Below, piece by piece: positions 1 to 6,382 of a DNA stretch of 15,168 nucleotides. Position numbers and translations under genes: made by a program. Below the pieces are notes generated by a model, which searched no databases, had not been told where the DNA came from, and saw nothing but the letters and a program-made list of their open reading frames with translations. Position 1 is the first letter of the stretch. Each line of letters starts with the position of its first letter. Origin of the DNA: CAZHOV01 sp964534315 (GTDB lineage: Bacteria; Bacteroidota; Bacteroidia; Chitinophagales; Saprospiraceae); the NCBI GenBank assembly GCA_964534315.1, contig CAZHOV010000138.1, forward strand, positions 1 through 15,168. Reading direction: 5' to 3'.

Positions 1-50
1 TCCATATCTCAAAGTTAATTAATGTAGACGTATTTCAGTACAAGACATTC

Positions 51-98
51 ATTACACATTACACATTCCTCATTGCACATTCCTCATTGCACATTGCT
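51..98 (-). repeat. Heptamer repeat tract, inverted relative to the 1408 array
   Basis: Read on the plus strand this is a run of seven-base units ATTACAC, ATTACAC, ATTCCTC, ATTGCAC, ATTCCTC, ATTGCAC, ending in a partial unit. On the minus strand the units read GTGCAAT and GAGGAAT, the same two variants as in the long array at 1408-1575, but in opposite orientation. The response regulator gene is therefore bracketed by inverted arrays of one repeat family. No gene is visible in 1-233; the rest of that stretch is AT-rich and would hold the regulator's promoter, with TATTTTGC at 191-198 only a weak match to the Bacteroidota -7 box. Confidence 0.85.
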
Positions 99-233
99 AA
101 CCGCTCCAGTTATGCCTTTATCCTGTTATATCTAACTCCCTAATTCATAGATTTTTTGTACTTTGGGGAGTTGAGTGGCAAAAAAGGTTTTATTTTGCCT
201 GACTATTTAATTCAAAACCCCCTGGAATAGACT

Positions 234-1403
234 ATGGCAAGAATACTTGTAGTTGATGATGAAGGAAGTATCCGAAAAACACTTCGCGAAATTCTCGAAT
301 TCGAAAAATACGATGTCGATGAAGCAGCCGATGGGCTGGATTGCCTGGCCAAGGTGAAGAAACATCAGTATGATGTCATCATTTTGGATATCAAAATGCC
401 GAAAATGGATGGCCTCGAAGCCCTGGAACGCATACAGATCCTTTCTCCGGACACTCCCGTGCTGGTGATTTCCGGACATGCCAATATCGATACGGCCGTC
501 GAAGCGGTCAAAAAAGGTGCCTTCGACTTTATCTCCAAACCGCCGGACCTCAACCGTCTCCTGATCACGGTGCGCAATGCAATGGATAAATCCTCCCTGG
601 TGACGGAAACCAAAGTGCTCAAGCGCAAGATCAGCAAGCATAAGGTGCCTGAAATCATCGGGCATTCGAGTGCGATCGATAAGATCAAAGATACTATCGA
701 GCGGGTGGCTCCTACCGATGCCCGCGTGCTGGTGACGGGCTCTAATGGCACAGGTAAGGAACTGGTAGCCCGGTGGCTACACGAAAAGAGTCCCCGGAAT
801 GATTACCCTATCGTAGAGGTCAACTGCGCAGCTATTCCTTCGGAGTTGATCGAAAGCGAATTGTTTGGCCACGAGAAGGGCTCGTTTACGTCCGCCCACA
901 AACAACGTATCGGCAAATTTGAACAGGCTAACCAGGGTACCATCTTTCTCGACGAGATCGGCGATATGAGCCTCAATGCTCAGGCCAAAGTGCTGCGGGC
1001 CCTGCAGGAAAGCAAGATTACCCGCGTGGGTGGCGATAAAGAGATTAAAGTGGACGTCCGCGTCATCGCCGCTACCAATAAAGATCTGAAAAAAGAAATT
1101 GAAAATGGCCGCTTCCGCGAGGATCTCTATCATCGCCTGGCCGTTATTATTATACACGTCCCCCCTTTGTGCGAACGAAAAGAAGACATTCCGCTACTTG
1201 TCGACCATTTTATTGGTAAAATATGCAACGAATATGGCATTTCTCCGAAAAAGATAAAACCGGACGCTATTAAAGTCCTCCAGGAATTGCCCTGGACCGG
1301 AAATATTCGCGAACTGCGAAATGTCGTGGAGCGGCTAATCATCCTTAGCGGCGAGCAAATCATAAAAGAGGATGTTGAACGTTATGTAGTACCGGTGGTG
1401 TAG
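234..1403 (+). CDS. Sigma-54-type response regulator (receiver + AAA+), no HTH domain
   Basis: A cytoplasmic two-component response regulator of NtrC type, 389 residues. The receiver domain (about 3-115) has the acidic pair D8-D9, the phospho-acceptor D52 in LDIKMP, and K102. The AAA+ domain (about 138-385) has Walker A GSNGTGKE (169-176), Walker B IFLDEIGD with D240-E241, sensor I around T281-N282, arginine-finger region FREDLYHRL (294-302), and sensor II WTGNIREL (354-361). The sigma-54 contact loop, GAFTGA in classical activators, reads GSFTSA (216-221), keeping the key F-T pair. Classical NtrC proteins run to about 450-480 residues and end in a Fis-type helix-turn-helix; here the chain stops about 25 residues after sensor II, with no such domain. 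It may act from solution, like HTH-less FlgR-type activators. No histidine kinase is adjacent. The stop codon lies four bases before a tandem repeat array. Confidence 0.93.
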   Translation: MARILVVDDEGSIRKTLREILEFEKYDVDEAADGLDCLAKVKKHQYDVIILDIKMPKMDGLEALERIQILSPDTPVLVISGHANIDTAVEAVKKGAFDFISKPPDLNRLLITVRNAMDKSSLVTETKVLKRKISKHKVPEIIGHSSAIDKIKDTIERVAPTDARVLVTGSNGTGKELVARWLHEKSPRNDYPIVEVNCAAIPSELIESELFGHEKGSFTSAHKQRIGKFEQANQGTIFLDEIGDMSLNAQAKVLRALQESKITRVGGDKEIKVDVRVIAATNKDLKKEIENGRFREDLYHRLAVIIIHVPPLCERKEDIPLLVDHFIGKICNEYGISPKKIKPDAIKVLQELPWTGNIRELRNVVERLIILSGEQIIKEDVERYVVPVV

Positions 1404-1407
1404 TTTT

Positions 1408-1575
1408 GTGCAATGTGCAATGTGCAATGTGCAATGTGGAATGTGCAATGAGGAATGTGCAATGTGCAATGAGGAATGTGCAATGAGGAATGTGCAATGA
1501 GGAATGTGCAATGTGCAATGTGCAATGAGGAATGTGCAATGTGCAATGTGCAATGAGGAATGTGCAATGAGCAAT
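1408..1575 (+). repeat. 24-unit heptamer tandem array (GTGCAAT / GAGGAAT)
   Basis: Twenty-four uninterrupted seven-base units start four bases after the stop codon of the response regulator. Two variants dominate: GTGCAAT (16 units) and GAGGAAT (6 units). One GTGGAAT and one GAGCAAT look like single-base intermediates. The array breaks off at GAGGG (1576). Long open frames on the minus strand, translating to repeats of HSSLHIAHCT type, arise because three seven-base units equal seven codons; they are not genes. There is no spacer/repeat alternation, so this is not a CRISPR. Function unknown; replication slippage is the likely origin. Confidence 0.95.
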
Positions 1576-1647
1576 GAGGGATAAAGGCTATCACCAGCTA
1601 GGTCTTGGCCAAAAGTGAAAGCTACTTGGCAAGAACACAATTATCAA

Positions 1648-1667
1648 CCCACCATTGAAATGGTGGG
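1648..1667. other. Short perfect hairpin, CCCACCATT / AATGGTGGG
   Basis: Nine-base perfectly complementary arms separated by two bases (in RNA the loop would open to at least four). It lies in the spacer between the heptamer array and the LOG gene. No T-run follows on either strand, so it is not a standard intrinsic terminator. The CCCACC/GGTGGG arms resemble the arms of the larger palindromes at 5536 and 7185, which may make it a relative of that family. Confidence 0.5.
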
Positions 1668-1681
1668 GCAAACCAAATGAA

Positions 1682-1819
1682 ATGCTCGTGACTACGTCAC
1701 TACTGGAATACGCGAAGATCTATGATTTCCAGAGTTTTACAAAAAAGGTAGATATTAGAATTAGGAATGTGGCAATGAGCAATGACCAGACGATTGAAAA
1801 ACGTTATCATAAAGAATAA
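1682..1819 (+). CDS. Possible 45-residue small ORF upstream of the LOG gene
   Basis: An ATG-initiated frame of 45 codons ends 11 bases before the LOG start codon. Its product would be a charged peptide beginning MLVTTSLLEYAK and ending EKRYHKE. I recognise no family. The frame is open further upstream, back to 1619, without an alternative start. Bases 1764-1784 inside it look like decayed heptamer units, so it may simply be chance-open spacer or a remnant of an older gene. The close spacing to the next gene is the only positive sign. Confidence 0.15.
   Translation: MLVTTSLLEYAKIYDFQSFTKKVDIRIRNVAMSNDQTIEKRYHKE
1764..1784 (+). repeat. Decayed heptamer repeat copy
   Basis: The bases GGAATGTGGCAATGAGCAAT follow the GAGGAAT/GTGCAAT/GAGCAAT pattern, with one inserted G. 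This is a short, imperfect, same-orientation copy about 190 bases beyond the end of the main array, suggesting that the repeat once extended further or was reseeded. Confidence 0.5.
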
Positions 1820-1830
1820 TTCAAACAAGT

Positions 1831-2571
1831 ATGGAAAATACTGCTGAAAACGGGGCTCCTGGTGAGGAAAACCAGCCAACAAAAAAGAAAAAGTGGAGTG
1901 AGATCAGGAGTGACAATACCTGGACAATGTTCAAGGTATTATCCGAATTTGTGGAAGCTTTCGAGGTATTGGAACGTATAGAGCCTTGCATTTCTATCTT
2001 CGGCTCGGCAAGGACTAAACCCAATGAACCCAACTATGAACTAGCGGTAGAAATTGCCCGACAATTGACCAGTGAAGGTTATGGTATTATTACGGGTGGA
2101 GGTCCCGGCATTATGGAGGCAGGCAACAAAGGGGCTTCTATCAACGGGGGAATTTCTGTAGGTCTGAATATCGACCTGCCTTTTGAACAAAGCAATAATC
2201 CTTTTATCTCTTCTGGATTGAATCTCAATTTCAGGTATTTTTTCGTCCGTAAGGTCATGTTTGTGAAATATGCCCAGGGCTTTGTCGTGCTACCCGGAGG
2301 CTTTGGTACGCTGGACGAGCTTTTCGAAGTACTTACGCTTATTCAAACCAATAAAATCTCGAGAGTTCCGGTCATTTTGGTGGGGTCGAGTTATTGGACG
2401 GGGCTCAAGGGATGGATTAAAGAAGTGTTGCTGGAACGTGAAAACAACATTAGCCCAAAGGATTTGGACCTGCTCCCCATTGTGGATACCGCAGAAGAGG
2501 TTGTCGATCTGGTCAATGAATTCTATACAGACGAAAAGTTGGGCCAACTGAAGCCGAATTACAAGCTGTAG
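1831..2571 (+). CDS. LOG-family (TIGR00730-type) nucleotide phosphoribohydrolase
   Basis: A 246-residue Rossmann-fold protein of the LOG (lonely guy) family. Characterised members hydrolyse the N-glycosidic bond of nucleoside 5'-monophosphates (AMP or cytokinin ribotides), giving free base and ribose 5-phosphate in the cytoplasm. The diagnostic motif PGGFGTLDE is at 155-163, with E163 as the expected catalytic acid. It is preceded by the nucleotide-phosphate loop GGGPGIMEAGNKGA (89-102) and the conserved R140-K141. The first 28 or so residues are a polar, lysine-rich extension ahead of the core, as in longer bacterial members. Whether the substrate is AMP, a cytokinin precursor or another nucleotide cannot be told from sequence. 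The gene converges tail to tail on the porin gene with nine bases between stops. Older annotations call this family lysine decarboxylase-like, which is misleading. Confidence 0.92.
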   Translation: MENTAENGAPGEENQPTKKKKWSEIRSDNTWTMFKVLSEFVEAFEVLERIEPCISIFGSARTKPNEPNYELAVEIARQLTSEGYGIITGGGPGIMEAGNKGASINGGISVGLNIDLPFEQSNNPFISSGLNLNFRYFFVRKVMFVKYAQGFVVLPGGFGTLDELFEVLTLIQTNKISRVPVILVGSSYWTGLKGWIKEVLLERENNISPKDLDLLPIVDTAEEVVDLVNEFYTDEKLGQLKPNYKL

Positions 2572-2580
2572 CTTTTGTTC

Positions 2581-4491
2581 TCAATTCCACAATTGCCAGT
2601 TAAGGCCAAACCGGAAATAACTGTCTAACACCGGATATAAGGGTGTTTGGTAATACACATCATCTGTAAACCAGCGAGTGGCGTTTTCTATTTTGAAAAA
2701 CAAGCGGAAGGTTTTGATCTTAAAAGAGATAAAGATATCTGCAGTGGGAAATAGCTCTACTTCTGTTTCGTCCTGCAGGAAGAACTGGCCGGTTAGCGGC
2801 TGATAGGCGTTTGGAAAGTAGGAATCGGCAATTCTCAGGTCTACCCCAATTTTAGAAAGTAATGCTTTTTTGAAAAAGGTCCCTTCAAAATACACGCTGT
2901 GTTTTAAGAAAAACTGCGGAAACCGGATAACGTCATCTGTGGATGCCTGAAATACAGCGGTGTTATCTAGGTGGAATTTCCAGAGTCTAAAGTCTTTTTC
3001 CAGCACAAACTGAAACAAGCTGATCGCGCCGTCTTCCTGGGCGGGCCTCCCTGTCTGGTCGTAATAAATAAATGAATTGAGGAGGTGGTAATAGCCCGAT
3101 AACTTCAGTTGAAAGGTTGGTAATTCGTAATGACCGGCTAGTGTGGTAGCCAGGGTTTTTCTAAAATCATTCTCCCAAACTAGCTGCCTGGACACAAAGA
3201 GCCGGTTCTCCAGGACAGTCGGGCTATAGTTTTGATTGGTTAAAGCGACCGAGACGTTGCCCAGCTTCTTCAGATCGATGCCCAACTGCCCATGCAGTCG
3301 ATAATCTCCGGCATAATCCAGAATGCCGAAATGGCCGTTGGCTTCCAGCGAAAACCGCTTAAAGACTGTATATTTTATGTCTCCCTGAACAAAGAGCTGT
3401 TGTTGATAAGTCTCCACCGGTTCCTGATTTAGCCAGATGTTTTTGTAAGACAGTCCCGCCTGGATGATATTTGGACTCGTGATCGTTGTGGCGCCACTAT
3501 CTTGTTGCACAGGCTGTGTAAACTGAATTAAAGCAAGGTTTTCCAGTGATCGGGTAGAAATAAAATGCCTTAACCCCCGGCTATCCACCTGAAAATCGCC
3601 ATAGAAATTGGCATTTTGAGCTGAATTGGGATCTGTAAATTTATAAAAGCCTGTGCGGAAATTGAATTGGTGGGTCAGGCGGAAAGGAGGTTGCTTTTTC
3701 GTAGCGGAGGTGTCTTTTTTGAAAGACAAATCCAGGTGTTGGGTGTAGGATAACTCCTGCTCCGAGTGGCGGGTGGAGGCCGTTTGCAAAAAGACGGGGA
3801 TAGAGATCGCGCTTTGAAATTCATCGGCTCCAAAAATATTGGGATCGGTTATACCTCCATTATCCCGCAAGTTCATGATATTGGATTGGAAATGGATGAA
3901 CCCATTATAGCGCTGATTCTTGGATTTGATCCAGAATCCGGTAGCGAAGGTTGGGTTTTTAGCCTGTAGATTCCGATATTTATCAGAAGAGACTCCTGCC
4001 TGAATCAAGCGATTATATTCGATAGAAAAATGTATATTTTTTCCAAAATTCCTTCCGAAACGGACATTCAACAGTGCATCGTCCTGCCTTCCTCCCTGAG
4101 CATAGTAGATATTGGTATAGGCTTTTTGAAGTTTATGAAAGCGCATTCGTATCTTATACAGATCAAATTGGTGAAATCCGACGTCAAATCCCTTTCGATA
4201 GGGAGGTTGAAAAAGAATGGGTTGGTGAGCGGTACCCGGATTTCCCAGGTTGATATAGTCTACACGCCGTCTCCTTAAAGGATCGTATTGGTGTACGTTG
4301 AGCAGCGTAGTATCGTCATCTGGCGTTAATTCCTCAGGAGACAGCGGGTAAAAGTAGTAGACCATAGACGAATCATCAAAAGGCTCGAGTATATCAAGCA
4401 GACCTGCTTGAGTAAACGCCAGTTGGGGTAATAACTGTAGTAGAAAAAACAGTCCGGGCAGGTAAAATCGCTTCGTTACAGACACATTCAA
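2581..4491 (-). CDS. Putative outer-membrane porin (Bacteroidota Porin_10-like)
   Basis: A 636-residue exported protein. The N-terminus (1-28) is a Sec signal peptide: a basic start, hydrophobic LPGLFFLLQLLPQLAF, then TQ at the likely cleavage site. The mature start contains the block YYFYPLSPEELTPDD (about 45-60) and a following VDYINLGNPGTAHQPILF segment, which I recognise from the Bacteroidota putative-porin family. The remainder is alternating aromatic/polar beta-strand sequence, and the chain ends in YFRFGLNWQLWN, an aromatic strand typical of an outer-membrane barrel. There is no TonB plug, so passive diffusion is the likely role; the substrate is unknown. It lies downstream of fabI on the same strand, with about 200 bases between and a terminator-like hairpin only 19 bases before its start. 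Confidence 0.85.
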   Translation of the reverse strand: MNVSVTKRFYLPGLFFLLQLLPQLAFTQAGLLDILEPFDDSSMVYYFYPLSPEELTPDDDTTLLNVHQYDPLRRRRVDYINLGNPGTAHQPILFQPPYRKGFDVGFHQFDLYKIRMRFHKLQKAYTNIYYAQGGRQDDALLNVRFGRNFGKNIHFSIEYNRLIQAGVSSDKYRNLQAKNPTFATGFWIKSKNQRYNGFIHFQSNIMNLRDNGGITDPNIFGADEFQSAISIPVFLQTASTRHSEQELSYTQHLDLSFKKDTSATKKQPPFRLTHQFNFRTGFYKFTDPNSAQNANFYGDFQVDSRGLRHFISTRSLENLALIQFTQPVQQDSGATTITSPNIIQAGLSYKNIWLNQEPVETYQQQLFVQGDIKYTVFKRFSLEANGHFGILDYAGDYRLHGQLGIDLKKLGNVSVALTNQNYSPTVLENRLFVSRQLVWENDFRKTLATTLAGHYELPTFQLKLSGYYHLLNSFIYYDQTGRPAQEDGAISLFQFVLEKDFRLWKFHLDNTAVFQASTDDVIRFPQFFLKHSVYFEGTFFKKALLSKIGVDLRIADSYFPNAYQPLTGQFFLQDETEVELFPTADIFISFKIKTFRLFFKIENATRWFTDDVYYQTPLYPVLDSYFRFGLNWQLWN

Positions 4492-4504
4492 ATTTTCGGT
4501 TAAA

Positions 4505-4547
4505 TAAAAAAAGGCACAATGTCAGCTAGTGCTTTTATTGTGCCTTT
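4505..4547 (-). terminator. Intrinsic terminator-like hairpin downstream of fabI
   Basis: On the minus strand, an 11-bp perfect stem AAAGGCACAAT / ATTGTGCCTTT with a 16-base loop leads directly into a run of seven T. This is the standard intrinsic terminator form for a transcript coming from fabI, about 145 bases past the fabI stop. It is also only 19 bases upstream of the porin start codon, leaving almost no room for a separate promoter in between. It could therefore be an attenuator-like leader. A second weaker hairpin (4564-4591, GGATGGAGC pairing with GCTaCCATCC, one bulge) lies just upstream in the same transcript. Confidence 0.6.
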
Positions 4548-4690
4548 CTATTCGAGAAACTCGGGATGGAGCTCTCCTAGGGCTACCATCCAAAGAAACT
4601 GCAATATCTGAAGTTAACATTCGCTATTATAGACGCATGAAAAGGCAAAAAGGCTGGCATGCTTTCTATTTTTTAACGAATATTTAATAA

Positions 4691-5503
4691 TTAATCTTCT
4701 TCCATCCCTAAAACGGCAGGATTCATTCCCATGGTGGCAAAACCACCGTCGTGATAGAGATTTTGCATCGTCACCATTTTGGTAAGATCTGAGAACAGAG
4801 AGACACAGTAATCGGCACAATGATCGGCTGTGGCATTTCCGAGGGGTGACATTTTATCCGCGTATTCAAAAAACTCTTTAAATCCTTTGACGCCACTTCC
4901 TGCTGTTGTCCAGGTTGGAGATTGCGAGATGGTATTGACCCGCACATTTTTCTTCATGCCCAGGTGATAGCCGAAGCTTCGGGCAAAAGATTCAAGCAGG
5001 GCTTTAGATTCTGCCATTTCGCTATAGTCCGGAAAGACGCGTTGCGCTGCGATATAGGTCAGCGCCACTACCGAGCCCCAATCGTTGATCGCATCCAGGT
5101 TCCATAGAGTTTGCATCACTTTATGGAAGGAGATGGCAGAAATATCGAACGTCTTCTGCATCCAATCATACTTGATATTCGTATAGGCTCTGTTCTTTCG
5201 AACATTGAGCGACATGCCTATAGAGTGGAGTACAAAATCGACTTTACCGCCCAGGATTTCCATGGATTGGTTAAATAGGTTTTCCAGGTCCTCTTCCTTA
5301 GTGGCATCGGCAGCGATAATTTCTGCGTTCAGTTTTTCTCCCAATTCATTGATCTTGCCCATGCGAAGAGCAACCGGGGCATTGGTCAGGGTAATGGTAG
5401 CCCCTTCTTCCACGCAGCGTTCCGCCACTTTCCAGGCGATAGATTGTTCGTCGAGGGCTCCGAAAATAACGCCTTTTTTACCGGATAATAAGTTGTAACT
5501 CAT
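4691..5503 (-). CDS. fabI: Enoyl-[acyl-carrier-protein] reductase (NADH), FabI
   Basis: A 270-residue short-chain dehydrogenase/reductase that performs the last reduction of each fatty-acid elongation cycle, converting trans-2-enoyl-ACP to acyl-ACP with NAD(P)H in the cytoplasm. The FabI-type cofactor loop GALDEQSIAWKVAE is at 15-28. The FabI catalytic pair of tyrosines is Y150 (in VALTYIAAQR) and Y160, followed by K167 in the Y-x6-K arrangement YSEMAESK; the residue order matches E. coli FabI. The segment NVRVNTISQSPTWTTAGSG (186-204) is the substrate-binding loop region. Length is normal for the family. The start ATG at 5503 has a TAACTTTG box about 92 bases upstream and a 53-nt palindrome between. 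The gene is divergent from upp. Confidence 0.96.
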   Translation of the reverse strand: MSYNLLSGKKGVIFGALDEQSIAWKVAERCVEEGATITLTNAPVALRMGKINELGEKLNAEIIAADATKEEDLENLFNQSMEILGGKVDFVLHSIGMSLNVRKNRAYTNIKYDWMQKTFDISAISFHKVMQTLWNLDAINDWGSVVALTYIAAQRVFPDYSEMAESKALLESFARSFGYHLGMKKNVRVNTISQSPTWTTAGSGVKGFKEFFEYADKMSPLGNATADHCADYCVSLFSDLTKMVTMQNLYHDGGFATMGMNPAVLGMEED

Positions 5504-5535
5504 TGTAGGTTCATTTTTATCTTGATTAACTTATT

Positions 5536-5588
5536 TTGGGCATGCCCCACCTATAAGTGTGGCACACCTATAGGTGGGGCATGCCCAA
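5536..5588. repeat. 53-nt palindrome, copy 1 (fabI/upp divergent region)
   Basis: Two 26-base arms are complementary around a single central base (G5562), with one mismatch (A5556 opposite C5568). The core CCCCACCTATA...TATAGGTGGGG is shared with the copy at 7185-7231. It lies between the start codons of two divergent genes, so a shared terminator role is excluded. On the minus strand it begins 33 bases upstream of fabI and would form a strong hairpin at the 5' end of that mRNA. Confidence 0.95.
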
Positions 5589-5594
5589 CATTCG

Positions 5595-5602
5595 CAAAGT
5601 TA
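5595..5602 (-). promoter_or_regulatory. Predicted fabI -7 box
   Basis: On the minus strand these bases read TAACTTTG, a full match to the Bacteroidota -7 consensus TAnnTTTG. No convincing TTG element lies at the expected upstream distance. If used, transcription would start near 5588, which is the outer edge of the palindrome. Confidence 0.45.
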
Positions 5603-5634
5603 AAATTAAAGCCCGATTATAAAAAATCCATTTC

Positions 5635-5666
5635 TTGGTGGAGTGCCAATATTATTTCTATATTTG
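5635..5666 (+). promoter_or_regulatory. Predicted upp promoter
   Basis: A TTG at 5635-5637 and TATATTTG at 5659-5666, separated by 21 bases, match the Bacteroidota TTG / TAnnTTTG promoter pattern. The start would fall near 5672, about 35 bases before the ATG at 5708. This supports the shorter upp start and argues against any start further upstream. Confidence 0.6.
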
Positions 5667-5707
5667 AAATTCTGTTTTATCTTACAACTTTATCAACTGT
5701 TTACTTC

Positions 5708-6364
5708 ATGATATTCAATTTGAGCGAACATCAAACGATTGCGAATCAGTTTATAGCCGAGATCAGGGACAAAACGGTCCAGCAGGATCGGATGCGGTTT
5801 CGTCGCAACCTGGAAAGGATAGGAGAAGTATTGGCTTATGAGATCAGTAAAGAATTAGATTATAAGGAGGTTGAAATTGAAACGCCGCTCGGTGCCTCCA
5901 AGGAGCATTTGCCCTCTGAAGACGTGGTGCTTACTCCGATTTTAAGAGCCGGCCTGCCACTGCACAAAGGCTTGCTCAATTACTTCGACAAGGCGGATAA
6001 TGCTTTTATTTCCGCTTTTCGGGTAGAGCACAAAAGTGGTGAGATGGAAATTGAGCTGCAATATATTTCGGCTCCCAATGTGGACGGCAAAGTGGTCATC
6101 ATTTGCGATGCGATGATCGCTACCGGATCTTCTATTGTCATTTCCTTAAAAGAATTGTTGAAATACGGCCAGCCCAAGAAGATATATGTCGCCACTGCTA
6201 TAGCTTCTACCTCCGGCCTGGAGTATGTCCAACGTCGGTTTCCAGATGCGATGATCTGGGCCGGCGCAATTGATGAAGAGCTTACGGCAAGGTCATATAT
6301 CGTCCCTGGGCTTGGCGATGCAGGCGATTTGGCTTTTGGGGAAAAGGAAACGGATTTAGAGTAG
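5708..6364 (+). CDS. upp: Uracil phosphoribosyltransferase
   Basis: A 218-residue pyrimidine-salvage enzyme that makes UMP and pyrophosphate from uracil and PRPP in the cytoplasm. The PRPP-binding loop is VVIICDAMIATGSSI (129-143), with D134 and the ATG triplet at 138-140; the usual DPM reads DAM here. Conserved R80 lies in LTPILRAGLP. The uracil-binding C-terminal motif YIVPGLGDAGDLAFG (197-211) is complete. The frame is open back to an ATG at 5522, but that would add 62 residues, much of them encoded by the palindrome at 5536-5588, and would exceed the usual length of about 210. The ATG at 5708 also lies downstream of a good promoter match. The gene converges on the barrel gene with 18 bases between stops; a weak four-pair stem plus T-run (6367-6383) follows its stop. 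Confidence 0.95.
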   Translation: MIFNLSEHQTIANQFIAEIRDKTVQQDRMRFRRNLERIGEVLAYEISKELDYKEVEIETPLGASKEHLPSEDVVLTPILRAGLPLHKGLLNYFDKADNAFISAFRVEHKSGEMEIELQYISAPNVDGKVVIICDAMIATGSSIVISLKELLKYGQPKKIYVATAIASTSGLEYVQRRFPDAMIWAGAIDEELTARSYIVPGLGDAGDLAFGEKETDLE

Positions 6365-6382
6365 CTAAGCTTATTGCTTTTT

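Noticed and set aside
191..198. TATTTTGC upstream of the response regulator and the similar TTATTTTGC near 13190 upstream of the protease as promoters
   Set aside because: Both miss the TAnnTTTG consensus by one position, and no upstream TTG is found at a fitting distance; mentioned only in the gene entries.
1408..1575. CRISPR-like array
   Set aside because: The units are contiguous seven-base repeats without unique spacers, and no cas gene is present.
1335..1640. Minus-strand reading frames of 70-101 residues with repeated HSSLHIAHCT-like peptides
   Set aside because: They are the translation of the seven-base tandem array; three units give a seven-codon periodicity in any frame, so open length is expected without coding.
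2563..2577. Four-pair AAGC/GCTT stems with short T-runs after the LOG stop and after the upp stop (6367-6383)
   Set aside because: The stems are too short to call terminators with confidence, although their positions at convergent gene ends are suitable.
5536..5588. Palindromes at 5536 and 7185 as intrinsic terminators
   Set aside because: Both lie between start codons of divergent genes, and no T-run directly follows the stem on either strand.
5522..5707. Extended upp start at 5522
   Set aside because: It would translate the palindrome, lengthen the enzyme well beyond its family and lie upstream of the TTG/TATATTTG promoter; the ATG at 5708 gives a normal 218-residue enzyme.
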